Assembly: GCA_039545295.1 (NCBI GenBank)
Contig: BCIK01000018.1
Location: forward strand, 62,001 to 126,000
DNA length: 64,000 nucleotides
Source of the DNA: Udeniomyces pyricola
Taxonomy: Eukaryota; Basidiomycota; Tremellomycetes; Cystofilobasidiales; Mrakiaceae
Reading direction: 5' to 3'
Part shown: piece after piece, positions 36,023 through 47,977 of the stretch
Position numbering within the stretch: the first letter of the stretch is position 1
How the letters are laid out: every line of letters begins with the position of its first letter
Made by a program: the position numbers and the translations under genes
Notes under the pieces: model-generated
The model's input: the letters and a program-made list of their open reading frames with translations, nothing else
The model's database searches: none
Told to the model about the DNA's origin: nothing

Positions 36023-39000
36023 ATGTTACGCTCTAAGATCTACACTGGCCGACCTCGTCTGCATATGACATCGCCATCTCTATCTGCTTCGTCCTCGAGC
36101 TTTCTTATTCACTCTAAGCGTCCCTTGAGTTATGCCTCGCCCCGTCAAGCCCAACAACCCGAACCAGCCGCGACAGGCTTTGTGAACCCCGACGGAACGC
36201 TCCACAAGTCCCTCAAGCTCTTCGCGGCAGGAGGCCTTTTGTTCACTCTCAGTCTGGGTTACATGTGGGGACGATCCGTTCAGATCGACTTATCTTCCCC
36301 GATGCCAGAGGACACTTCCTCAGCCGAGTACGCTAGGGAAGTCCAGCGACGGACCGGGTTGTTCACCACACCGGACTTTGGCAAGCTTCAGGCGGCCAAG
36401 TCGACACCACAGTACCCACCTCCGTTCGGTGGACCGGAGAAGTTTGAGGAGGCTATTAGAGAGTTGAGGACGATGTTTGCGTCGATTGGAAGGGAGGATG
36501 ATATTAGTACGGATAAAGCGGATTTGGAGGAACACGGCATGAGTAAGTCACCTCTACTACATTCCATTTCCCCCCCTGCCCCCCCCCCCTCCCCCCCTCT
36601 CCTGCCTCCCTTTTGTTCTTCCGCGTCGTCTTGAGCCGCCGATCCAGTTGAATTTTGGAAGTCATGAGATATACGGACAGGAGTATAGTCAGGAGAGTGG
36701 TCTAACATGTGCGATTTTCTCATTGGTTCTGGGGGATCATCATCGTCAGGCGAGTGGAGTTATCACGGCGATCATCAACCTAACGCCGTCATCTGGGCTC
36801 TCAGGTACGTTCCTCCTTTTCTCTCTCTCTATTCAAGTATTACTCGATATTCCTGATCTGACAACGTGAAATGCTGAATCGTCTTCCTCCTTAATGGCAC
36901 TCGATCCAACGACTGATCGAACCCTGCATCATCCCTTTTTCTCGTTGTTTGTTCTTTTCTTGACACACACACAACGACGGACGCATGAGCAGCACGGGCG
37001 ACGTCCAACGGGTTATCCAAGTCGCGAACAAATACAATATCCCCGTGACGCCTTACTCGGGTGGGACCAGTCTCGAAGGTCACTTTTCATCGCCGTACGG
37101 AGGCATCTCGTTGGATTTGTCGAGGATGAATCGGATTCTGGAGATCAATGGTGAGAATTGGAGGCCCCAAAAGGGTTAGGGAAGAGTGGAAAAGGGGACG
37201 AGGACGAGGACGGTTGACTGATGCGTTTGGATACTGTTTGATGTGGTGGCTTCTGTCTGTCTTTTGGGCGACTGGCAATCATGTAGAGCAAGATGGAGAT
37301 ATGGTATCTTTCGCATTCTCTTCCTCTCCTCCCTGTATTTCGACGAACTACAAAGACCAAGAGCTGACAACCCTATTATTCTCATTCGTTTACTTTATCC
37401 CTTCTCTTTCCGTATCCAAGGTGGTTCAACCCGGAATCGGCTGGCAGGACGTCAACAAGCAGCTCGAAGAGAAAGGTCTCAAGCTGTTCTTCCCCCTTGA
37501 CCCGGGACCGGGTGCGACGATTGGGTACGTGTAGACCTCTCCCCTCCAATGCTCTCACAATCGCGCATTGGGACAGAAATGGAGAGGAGCAAGACTTGTT
37601 AACTCCCTTCTCCCTTGGGTCTCCCTTCTTTCTTTCTTTCTGTCTGTTCGCGGGACGGATTCGGGTTGGAACAGAGGGATGGCGGCAACTGGGTAAGGGG
37701 AGCTTTCTTTGCTATTTTAGTTGTGCGATCTGCTGAAGGCTGATTGCCCTTTGGGCTTGCGTTTCTATCAGATGCTCAGGTACCAATGCAGTTCGGTACG
37801 GTGACATCTTCTTACTTTGTGGTTCAAGAAGGGAGGAACCAAGGGACAGATGAAAGTTCTCCTTTGTTTCCGGTTGCTGATGGGTCATTTCTGGTCTTTC
37901 CTTCCTATCACTGTTTCTATCCCTCTCGGCCTCATGTATGTACGGCCTGATGAACGATAGGTATGGAACGGCTAAAGCAGAATGGTTCCTCAACTTTGTA
38001 AGAATTAGCTCTCCTCCCCCCCCCCCCCCCTTCTTGCCCAAATGGAACCTCCTCAAATAGTCTATCTCTTCGCTCGTTAGACTGATTGTTGTGGTTGTTT
38101 ACCTTGTAATCTTATTCCGCTATCGGTCGGGTCGAGTAGACCGTCGTGACGCCGCTGGGTGAGGTCATCAAAACGCGATCTCGCGCGCGCAAGTCAAGCG
38201 CCGGTTGGGATACGACGAAGCTGTAAGGATCCATTCTTTTCCATTGACAATGCAAATCATGAGTGGCATGGAGTGGTATCCGTCTGGTGCGTTGTGACGG
38301 TTGCGAACTGAATCCCGCTGCTTTTTTTTTTCGATCGTAAACCAAACAGGTTCATTGGCGCAGAGGGAACCCTGGGTGTTGTGACCGAAGGTTCGTCTTG
38401 TATCCTGCTACTGATCGAAGACATTTTCTGTATCGATCTTTGTGTGATACAACTCAGCTGAAACCATATTCACCTTTATCTTCTATCTTCCCTATCCTCT
38501 TTCCATCTTTGTATCAGCCACGATCCGATTGGCACCGTTGCTTCCGACCAAGTGTGCCGTCGTCAACTTCCCCAACGTCGAAGCTGCCGTAGCTGCTTCG
38601 ACCGCAATGTAAGAAAAAGAAGAAAAGAAGAAGAATGAGAACAGACGTCTCACCTCGTTTTCAAACACCCCCCCCCCCTTTCTCCATCCATGAGGGTTGT
38701 TGATCTTGAGCGATGTGTGGTTACTAACTGCCCTTGTGTTTGCCGGATTCTTTCTCGGTTTCTTCTTTTCCTTTATCGTACAGTGTGAACGCTGGGTATC
38801 CGGTGCAGTGCGTTGAGTTCCTTGATTCCCTCATGATGACAGCCATCAACAAGGCCGGCATCTCCAAGACGAAATACGCCGAGCGGGATTCCCTCTTCTT
38901 CAGTTGAGTCCTCGGCGAGTCATTTTGACTTGTCGACTTTCGTCTGTTCGCCTTTTCTTGTTACTTCTGGGCGTCATCGGTCTGGTTCATTGGGGAGGTG

Positions 39001-40684
39001 AAAGTTGACGATCTCTTGTTTTTTTTTTCTTACCTCCGTCTCTTTTCTCTCTATTTATGTGACGTTCCAATCCACAATCAGAGTTCCAAGGGTCCGATTC
39101 GTCCATGAAGGAGGTATCCAAGGATGTCGCTAAGCTGGTCGCGAAGTTTGGGGGTCAAGATTGGAGGATGGCCAAGAGTGATGAGGAGGTAAAGATCGTT
39201 TTCCCCTTCTGCTTTTCGTTCTTTTTGTTCCCGTCTGTTTCTGGCTGTGTGAGATAGGTTTGGATTCCGTGGACTCTCTTCCGGGGCTAATTAAAACGGG
39301 GTTTCGTTTTCGTCGCTTGCTCTTTGGATGGGGTATGTCTGTTTCAGGCGGCTCAATTGTGGGAAGGACGAAAGACGGCACTTTGGTCTGCCATGGCTCT
39401 CCTTCCAGGTATGTAGACGTTCTTCATCACGCCCATCGATTCGTGTATGCTCGAGTAGTTGGTTTGGCGCTCGATCCTGATGCCTTTTTGTATACACTCT
39501 TGTTACTCCATCGACCAACAGACAAGAAATGCTGGTGCGTGGCTTGACATCCTTGATTGGGATGCCTCAGACCCGATCCATCGCAGCCTCAAAACTGACA
39601 TCTGTCGGTCCAAACCCCCCCCCCCCCTTCTTCTGCCGTTTTCCTCTCCATGTTCCTTTTCTGTCTTTGTTTTGCTTTTGTTGTGCAGGACTACGGATGT
39701 CTGCGTTCCCATCTCGGCCCTCCCGACGCTTGTCGCCGACGTCAAAGCCGATCTGGACCGACGAGGCCTGACGGCATGCCATCTCGGCCACGTCGGCGAT
39801 GGCAACGTTCATTCTCTCATCCTCTTCAGCGGAGAAGAAGAGCTAGCCCAGACCAAAGAGGCCGTTCATGAGGTTCGTTTTTTCTTCTTCTTTTTTTTTT
39901 TTCGTTCGTTCCAAAGGAGACATGAAAGCGCGTTCTGTTGGATTTTGGTGAAGGAAGTGACCCTGATTTTGTTGCCCTTGGATGACCTAAACCATGCGCT
40001 TTACGTTCTTTTTCTTCCGTGTTCTGCCTCTATTCGTCGCTCAGATGGTATACCGCGCTCAAGCCCTCGGTGGAACCTGCACGGGCGAGCACTCGGTCGG
40101 TCTCGGCAAATCAGAGTACCTCGAAGCCGAACTCGGCAAGGGCACGATTGCCCTCATGGAACAAATCAAAAAGACCAGTTGCGTTTCTCTGTTCCTCCTT
40201 TTGATCTATATCCCGTCTCTTTCTGACTGTTCGAGGTCAAGAGGATCCCCCCTCCCTCCCTCTCTCCCTCCCCGGGAGTGCAAGTGAACGGCAAAAAAGG
40301 GGTTTTTATATAGAATACTGATCCTTCTTTCGGGTTATTGTTTTTTTTTTTTTTGGTGAGATAGTGGACCCAAAAGGCATTCTCAACCCCGTTCGTTCCT
40401 TTCCTCTTTGGTCGTTTTCTTTCCTTTTGCTTCTCTCTCTCTCTCTCTCCCCCCCTTTTTTTTCGTGTACCTCCTCACGCACCCACGTGTTGAAACATCC
40501 AACTAACTCCCTCCTCCCCCCCCCCCTTCTCCCGTTTATCTCTCTCTCTGATTCCCACCCATCCTGCCTCTTTTCTTCTTCTTCTCCCCCCCCCCTCCCC
40601 CCCCCCTTTTTTCTCTCTTGGTGCGGTCATCATCAGGGCAAGCTCTATCCAAGCTTCTGCAGTCAAGTCAAAGTCGACGTTTAA
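36023..40684 (+). CDS. DLD1: Mitochondrial D-lactate dehydrogenase (cytochrome), FAD-linked
   Basis: Oxidises D-lactate to pyruvate in the mitochondrion and passes electrons to cytochrome c. The N-terminus (MLRSKIYTGRPRLHM) is basic and Ser-rich like a targeting peptide. A hydrophobic segment follows (LKLFAAGGLLFTLSLGYMWG), as in inner-membrane forms. The FAD-binding part shows VIQVANKYNIPVTPYSGGTSLEGH, VVQPGIGWQDVNKQL, FFPLDPGPGATIGG and SGTNAVRYGTAKAEWF. Further on are FIGAEGTLGVVTEATIRL, VQCVEFLDSLMM and TTDVCVPISALP. HLGHVGDGNVHSLI and CTGEHSVGLGK hold the catalytic-region histidines. The end is DPKGILNPGKLYPSF with TAA at 40682-40684. More than 15 exons are needed. Very small ones are 37287-37303 (17 nt), 37675-37692 (18 nt), 37772-37795 (24 nt) and 39522-39534 (13 nt), all required by family conservation. 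Confidence 0.93.
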
Positions 40685-41645
40685 TTGATCGATCATCCGA
40701 TTCCGATCGGCGGGCGGGCGGGCGGGACGACCGGTTGTTGCTCTTGGAAATCGATGATCCTTTTCGCATCGGTGGTCATGATATCGTGAATTTCCTCTTT
40801 TCCTTCTTTTTTTTATTTTTATCTGAGGTGATTTGATCGGGGTGGGAGGTGGGGGGTTGGAATTTGATGATGAGGTGAGACGGTCGAGTTGTGTGGAAAG
40901 AGAGAGAGAGAAGGGAAAGGGGGAAGTTGACATGATATTTCCGGCAAAGGATGATGATGGTGTACGATGATTGCATGACGAATGACGTTTTTTTTTTTCT
41001 TTCAAAGATTTGGGAGGAAGTCCGTTGAGACAGAGGAAGAGGCTGGGGAAGACGTTTTGGTTGGTTGGGAGGCATGCTTCTGAGGTGAACATATGGGATT
41101 CATGCCCAATGATGATTGGAACTCATGACTTGACTGTCATCGGGGATCGAAGAGACACAAAGCGGGGGCCGTCATGATGAACGTGCTGGAGTCGCTTGAG
41201 AGTGGTCGCTAAAGCAAGGGTGCTGCTATATTCAGGACACTACAGTTTCAGAGAGTGAAAGAAAGAGCAAAAATTCCCATGCAAAAATGGAACGGATGTG
41301 AAATTGAGGCTGTCGAGACGGGATTATGAACGATGACGTATGAACGTGTATTTATATATATGTTTAGAGGGAGTAAAAAAAAACAACAGCAAGGAAGCAC
41401 GAGTATGTGGAAAGGAAAGGAAACGGGAGGGGGGGGGGGGTTGAAAAGGGGATACTTGAGCGAAGGATGATGGGGTCGCACATTACACACATACACTTAG
41501 ATAGCCATCGAAAAGAAACAAAAAAACAAAAAGAAAAAAAAGGCAAGAGACGAGACCGAACACACAAAAGAGACAGGGTCGTATCCAACAAGAAAACTGG
41601 GGGAATGGGGGGATGGAGTTGGTGAATTGCAAGGAAAGGCCAATT
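40685..41645. other. Convergent intergenic region
   Basis: The 3' flanks of D-lactate dehydrogenase and the SYG1-like gene. A CGGG repeat lies at 40709-40727 and short T-, G- and A-runs are scattered (for example 40990-41000 and 41430-41440). No gene is seen. Confidence 0.5.
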
Positions 41646-44600
41646 CTAGTAGCCTCGATATTGACCGTCGGCAGCCATGACGGTCCCTTGCTCTTCGTCT
41701 CTGCCTTCGATGGCGGCACCCCCAGAGACGTACGACCGTCTCGACATGGATGCAATCCGGGAGAGTCGAACGGAAGCTGATGTCGCGAGACCAGTGACGG
41801 AAGCTGAGGTTCCCATCCTACTTCCTCCTCCTGCTCGACCCATCGAACCGGCTCCACTGCCTGATGCTGCTGCCGAACGTTTCCGACCGGTAGCGGTCTG
41901 ATGGTCGACATCGTCCTCGTCCGAAGAATCACCATCGTGGACTTCGTAAGGGAGAGGCATCTCTCGGACCGTTCGGAACGAATCAATGTTACCGACGTGC
42001 TCGTTCTCCACTCGGAACGAGTTCCAAACGATCCGCCGGAAGGCTTCAAAACACGCAAAGACTTTTTTTTTTTTTCCAAAGAGGATGAAAACAAGATCGA
42101 GTGAAATGCCGATGGGAGCGGTCATGGTGGCAAGAGGAGGAGATAGCAGAGAGAAGAGGACACGGAAACCAAGGGTGATCAGTTTGGCCTGACTGAATCG
42201 ACTCGAGTTTGAACAGCGGAAAAGGGAAAGTAGGACTGAACTGAAACCCCGAGTCGTCAAAGCAAGGCCACCTGAAGGGATATAGCCGACCCAAATGAAT
42301 CGGATGCACAAGTTTGAGATCTGGAATCGACCGAGAGAACCGAGAATGTCAACAAGTCATACACGAGTGAGACAAAAAAAAAAAAAAAACAACCCCGTGA
42401 GTATAGATGAGGAGCTTGATAGAGGCACTAGATCAAGGTCGACGGACGCTGGGTCCGCTCACGCACCATCGCAGGATAGAACCAGCCCTCATAGCCCACT
42501 GAGATGGGAGGCCACCACGAAAACCATGCAGGAGATCAGCTTGGAACTGTGCATGCAATTGTAAGTTTCCGCTAGACTACCGCCAACGCGTTCCAAACTT
42601 ACCGTAGACGGTCTCCTTTCGTAGAAACTTTTCGTCCGGTCGGAGGATAGCCCAGTCGATGACGACTTTGTAGATCAGAAAGAGGAGGGGAAAGGAAGAG
42701 TTCGTCGTTAGTTGTACGGTTGAGACCTATTGGGTATTTGGTGGATAGGGGTAATCAAGTGCGTACAGTCCCAAGAGCACGTGTAGATCGATGTGATGGT
42801 GGCAGACGTGCACCAGACGGGGAAGAATTCGTCATGAACGTCGGTTCCTCGGTAACGCCAGAAAAAGAAGCAGATGAAAGTCACTGGTAGAATCGAAAGT
42901 AGATGAGAGAAAAGCATGTGGAGATGAGAACGGGTACAAGGATCAAGATCAGGTAGACTACCCGGAGTTGCGGTTGATCTGGCTGAAAAGCTTACCGATT
43001 GTTGAGGCATACTTGCCAGCCTAGAGACACGCACAAAAAGTGTATATATATATATATATATATATATATGTTATAAAGAACAGTCAGCGTCGATAACAAC
43101 AGGCACATCATGTTGCATATCAGCACGGCTTGATTCACGTACGTTGATGAGATGAATACCCATTCCGCTCTCTCTCCACCTCTGGATACATTGGAACAAT
43201 CGAGCTAGCGGTGGCAGACACGATATCAGGGCAGGGACCCAGTTCTGATACTGATTGCAGTGGCCATAGACTGAGCCGGACCGAGTGATAGAGTTCAGAC
43301 ATGATATCAGTTTTGTCAGCCACACAATAAGGTTCCTCCAGACCGATAAGGCCAAAAGAAAAGGAAAAGAAAAGAGAGCGGTGTCGGGAGAACCTGCCTG
43401 AACTTACCATCATCCCAACCGACGGACTGGGCGCACGCCAAGAACCAAACGTTGTAGAGCGAGAAAACGAGCGAATTTAACTCGTCCGCAAGAAAGAAGG
43501 CGGCGAATTCGACTCGGCTATAGAAAGGGGTAACGACCCTCCAGAGGCATCGGAGGAACCAGTACCGAGTTGGCTTGTACAGCACAGGAAGAGGGTTGAT
43601 CCATACAACGACGAAGAAGACTAGCCAGCCCAAGGGCCATCTGACCGCATCGGGAGAAGTTTGGTTAGCTCGTGTTCAGAGACTTCAATCCGAGACATAG
43701 ATGAACGTATATCTAGGGAGTGCAGCACGACGTACGTGGTTGGAGCCACATTCGAGGTGCCTACACGCGCGAACGCGAGCCACATGGTGCCAGAAAGAGT
43801 GAAGAAGAGAAACGCAGGAAGCTTTAAAAGCATGAATACAAGCGATGCGACATCAGTTTGAGGTAACCTCTTAACGTGTAACATAGATAGCTAGAAACAT
43901 CTGCATACTTCAATATACTGCCGATAATCGAGCACTGAGGCATCTAGCTCGAAGATGAAGCGGTAGTTGATCCTATGGTCGTCAAACAGAAGTGCAGAGG
44001 TTGTGTTAGTAATCATACATGATCGGTAAATGTATACAATCTTACGACTGACCGAAAGGAGACCCAGGTCCACAGGTTCAAGTAAAAAGCCATCGAAAAG
44101 AGAACGGCGATGTAAAGACCTCCATACACCTGTGGTTAGATGGAGCTCAAGTCGAATGAGCCGGGTCGTTTAGTCTTCTTGATTACAACGTCATCGCAGG
44201 GAAGCCGGAAAGAGGGGAGGGGGGAAGGGATGAAAGACCTACCTGGAGAAGAGCACCGTACGATGGAATTGCTGCTCGTGTATCGTCTTGAAACGAAAGA
44301 ACAAGGGCATGAACGAGAGGAAACATGGAGAGACCCAAAAATGCACCCTAGAGCCGGAGAAGCGGCACCATCAATCAGCTTGGATCAGCATAACAGGCAG
44401 GTGGATAGAGTTAGAATTGCACTTAACAAAGATACGAACAGTTCGGAATGTCGAGGCGTGATGCGTTTTGGTGCTGGCCGATACGCGAAGTCGCTCTCTA
44501 GCTTTCTTCTTGTCGCCGTGTTCTGATTGGATATGAACGATGCCCAGGAAGTAGATCAGTTCGGATCAGACATGAGGCGTATGTGTAAGTAAATAAAGCC

Positions 44601-46994
44601 AACGAACCAAAGCGAGCGGCGTAAAGGGTCTCCATGTCTTCGAGCAATTTGTCTACCGTTTCTGGATTCTGTGAATAGACATTCCGCAAAGAGAGCGTCA
44701 GCACGATCCACATCGAGTCAGTCCAGGCGGAACAAAAATGACTAACGGCAAAGGTCTGAAAGGAAATGCGATCGTTGGTGTATGCTTCCATAACCGTGAT
44801 CTGGAGAGGCAGAAAAGGAAACCTGAGAATCCAGTCAGAACTACAGCTCAGTCAAAGAGTAGTATTTTGAGTGATTTGACTTGTGACTTGCCTGTGCCAC
44901 CTTCTCAAACTTTTTGAGCGCCTTGCGGAACCCGGTGAGATTTAGTACGCGGAAATTTTTGAGGAGCTGATCAAACAACAAAAAGAAGAAGAAGAAGGGG
45001 GGGGGGGNGGGGGGAGGACACATCAGCCATCAGCAACAGCGAGGCAGACTCTTCCATATCGCAGCGTCAAACGCACCTCTAGGCCACGGTAACATTCCAG
45101 AACAGCCGCTCTAAGTCGTCTCTTGTATCGTTTGTAAGCCGCTGGGTCGTATGCATCGTCTCTTGGATCGCTTAACGTAGGATCCAGCACATCATGGTCG
45201 TGTGCTTGTAAGGTATGGGACACCTTGTGTTGAGGATCTTCTGCATCTTCCAGTTGCTGGTGGTTGGCCCGAAGCGGTCGGATGGAACGAAGATAATGCG
45301 TTGCTTGGGATGTGTAGGCACCGGCAGGGCGGTGAACAAAATTGGGATTGAGAATCGAATTGGTTGGATGGTATTGCTGTGGAAGAAGGGAGATCAAGCG
45401 GCAACACAGTCTCCATCAGATGGCTGGCGAAACAAAGGAGGAGGAACGGACCAGGCGTTTACACACGTGATATATCCGTCGATGTTCAGCCAATTCCTTG
45501 GCCTGTCGGCCTAGCATCTCGACTCGACGCTGCATCTCGCTCTCTTGACTTCGGTAGAACCTAAAAACAAAATGAAAGAGGTAATCGGGAGCAATCCAAA
45601 GCAAGGACGTTAAGAACCGTGATGGATAACCAAAATGCAAAAGGAGAGACCGTCACGGTGTTCCGATGTGCCGATGAGACTAACGTTTCGACCTTGTCGA
45701 GCTCAGCGTCGAGAGCCGTGAAGAACTTGACTTCGGAAGGAAGGAGATGTGGAAGAATGTCCTTGAGGTGTGGAGGGGCTCGAGTCGTACCACCTGCGAT
45801 GGTGAACGTCAGTATGCAGTCAATATCCAACTTATTCAACTTAATCGTATGACATGCAACATACTCTTATTCTTTGCTCGTCGGGTGCTGCCGTTGGTGC
45901 CCTTTTCCTTTTCTGCTTTACCGATGTACGCAAGCACACCCGTCCGTGGCATGGTCGTTCCTAGGATTGGGCTGGCCGGGTCCGCCTTGAGGGTACTAGA
46001 ACGGACCCGTCTAGCGGCCGCCTCCGTTTCACGTGTCGCGTCGGGTTTCAGGTTAGGTGAGAGACGAGTAGCTGCACTGGAAGAACGATGAAGTGTATTC
46101 TGAGCATCCAGTGCAGGAGGGGGTAGCGTTCCACGTTCTTTCGAACTTGGCATTTTTGGTGAGGGGAGGAGGAGGTGCTTAGGTGAGGGAGGCGGGCCGC
46201 GGGAGGAAGCTCGGACAGGTGAGGATGGTATAGACTGCAAAATGGGTGAGGGCTGAGCTGGGAGATGAAGTCGAGTTGGATCGGGAGTTGAGGTCGGGCC
46301 CTGCGGAGGATGAGAGGACACCTTGAGGGCACTGGACGGTGTCAGCCGTTCAACGACGACGGGGCCTGCAGAATCGTTTCTTGACTGCGCAAAGGAGACA
46401 GATTGTTGTTCTGGGGAATCTGTGGTGGCTGACTTGGCGCTATCCTCGTATGACGGGGCAATTTCGGCGATGTCGAGTTGCGACGGGTTGACTGGCGCCC
46501 TCCGAGGCGAGGTTCCTAGCGAGCCGTAGCGACCGTCTGTGTTGCTCGGACGACCACCCGCGCTGTCTAACAGGCCAGTCCCTTTCTTGATCGGAGAAGA
46601 CTGTTCATCATAGAAGGCTTTGCCCCTATCTTCATCGCTGAGACCTCCAGCTGGTATGCGAGCGTCCCCTAGATCAACTTCGAGCGGGCCGGCGGTTTGC
46701 GAGTTGCTCGCGCCTCCTTCCCCGTCAGCATCCTCATCGTCATCGTCATCTTGACCTGAGTCGTCCGAGTCGGGAACAGCAAACGGCGAGGTTGCCGCCT
46801 GAGGGTCAATCTTTTTGATGATCTTTTTGAGCCGCTTATAATCCTGAAGAGGAGACAATGTGACGCGGTCTAGCCGAGGTAAGTGTGAATTACTCGAGTC
46901 TGATCGATGATCGCGGGCTTGGGCGAAGACGAACGATGTAGGCCTTGGACCATTCGACGGTCTTGTTGTCGCTGAGGTATCGGGCGAACTTCAT
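41646..46994 (-). CDS. SYG1: SYG1/XPR1-type SPX-EXS membrane protein (phosphate exporter family)
   Basis: Multi-pass membrane protein. XPR1 relatives export phosphate and sense inositol pyrophosphates through the SPX domain. The N-terminus MKFARYLSDNKTVEWSKAYI joins an exon starting DYKRLKKIIKKIDPQ, the lysine-rich first SPX helix. A long Ser/Asp/Glu-rich insert (about 46770-45900) follows. Then come FFTALDAELDKVE, EMLGRQAKELAEHRRIY and VLNLTGFRKALKKFEKVAQ, which complete SPX (about 45840-44890). The EXS part has YWFLRCLWRVVTPFYSRVEF, AAFFLADELNSLVFSLY and an Arg/Trp-rich helix before NEHVGNIDSFRTVREMPLPY (about 42000). The tail is Gly/Ser-rich and stops at 41646-41648. At least 15 exons are needed, and many small junctions were not resolved. 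One intron contains a (TA)n tract at 43042-43069. Another contains a G-run (coding strand C) with a single N at 45008. Confidence 0.88.
43042..43069. repeat. (TA)n microsatellite in a SYG1 intron
   Basis: About 14 TA units inside the intron that follows the exon near 43020. Confidence 0.9.
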
Positions 46995-47977
46995 GATGAC
47001 AAAGTAGACACGTCGGAAGCGGAGGATGCGGGCGAGCGTGAAGAGGCCAGTTAGGACGAGTTGAGACCGATGTTTGAGGGGTGGAAGTCGGCTCGATAGG
47101 AAATGCAGGTCCGTCGATTGCAGGCTGAGAATTGAGAAAACAAGGGGCTAGACTGCAGCGCCAGCTATAGTTGAGCTAGCAAGCAATAGCAAGCAGCTTA
47201 AAGCCCGAACACGTGCTGTTTTCGCTCTGCCCTCATCAAAAGAATTTAAAAGTCCGACTAGTCGTGATCGTGGCGCTGCCCCTAGCCGCACCGTTTCTTC
47301 TGGCGGTCTCGACAAACTACGTCGTGCCTTCAGTGTTGATTTTGCAGTGATGGAGGGGCCAGCGAACGCATTTCCTGAACACGGATCGCACACTCAGTCT
47401 TATCAGTACAATGGCACGACAGGTTGAGAAGCTCATGCATCGTGACGTCGGGGGAATTACTGCAATCGAGCGCGAACGCGCGAACGTCATGCCAAGCCGC
47501 AAGAACACTTTGAAGCGCTGAAGGAGAGGGACGATCGACGAGGCTCGTGATTTCGGCCGGCCCCGAGCCAAAGTTACATCATGATCATCCTCAGCCAGGA
47601 CATGACCGAAAACATCGATTCTGTCAGGTACATCAAGATCCACCCACCATCCATCTTTATCCCTCCAGCCACCGTAATCATTTGGCTTCGGCGTGAGAAG
47701 GATTGAGTCGTGCTGAGTAGACGTCGTTGATCGCTGTGGATTTCCCTACGTAAGTAACTCACCTATCTGCGCCCTCTTCAAGGGCGATAATTCAGTGGGC
47801 GAGGCGTCGACTGCACGCCCCTTTTACACGCCTTTTTGCTTGCCTCTGCCTTCTCGGACCCCTAGCTGTGTCCGGCCCTCTTCATAGCTGTCAACCTTAT
47901 GGGGATGTTGATACATATATGTCCTGCTTTCCCTACCAGATAACGTTCTCGTCTCTATCACCACTGTTCCTTTCGCC
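46995..47977. promoter_or_regulatory. Divergent promoter region
   Basis: Lies between the SYG1-like start (minus) and the beta-helix protein start (plus). Overlapping open frames of about 60-108 codons exist at 47148-47762 on the minus strand, but they change frame and show no family motif. A CT-rich leader lies at about 47820-47975. Confidence 0.4.

Noticed and set aside
47148..47762. Three overlapping minus-strand frames between SYG1 and the beta-helix gene
   Set aside because: They shift frame, lack motifs and overlap the divergent promoters. Kept as intergenic.
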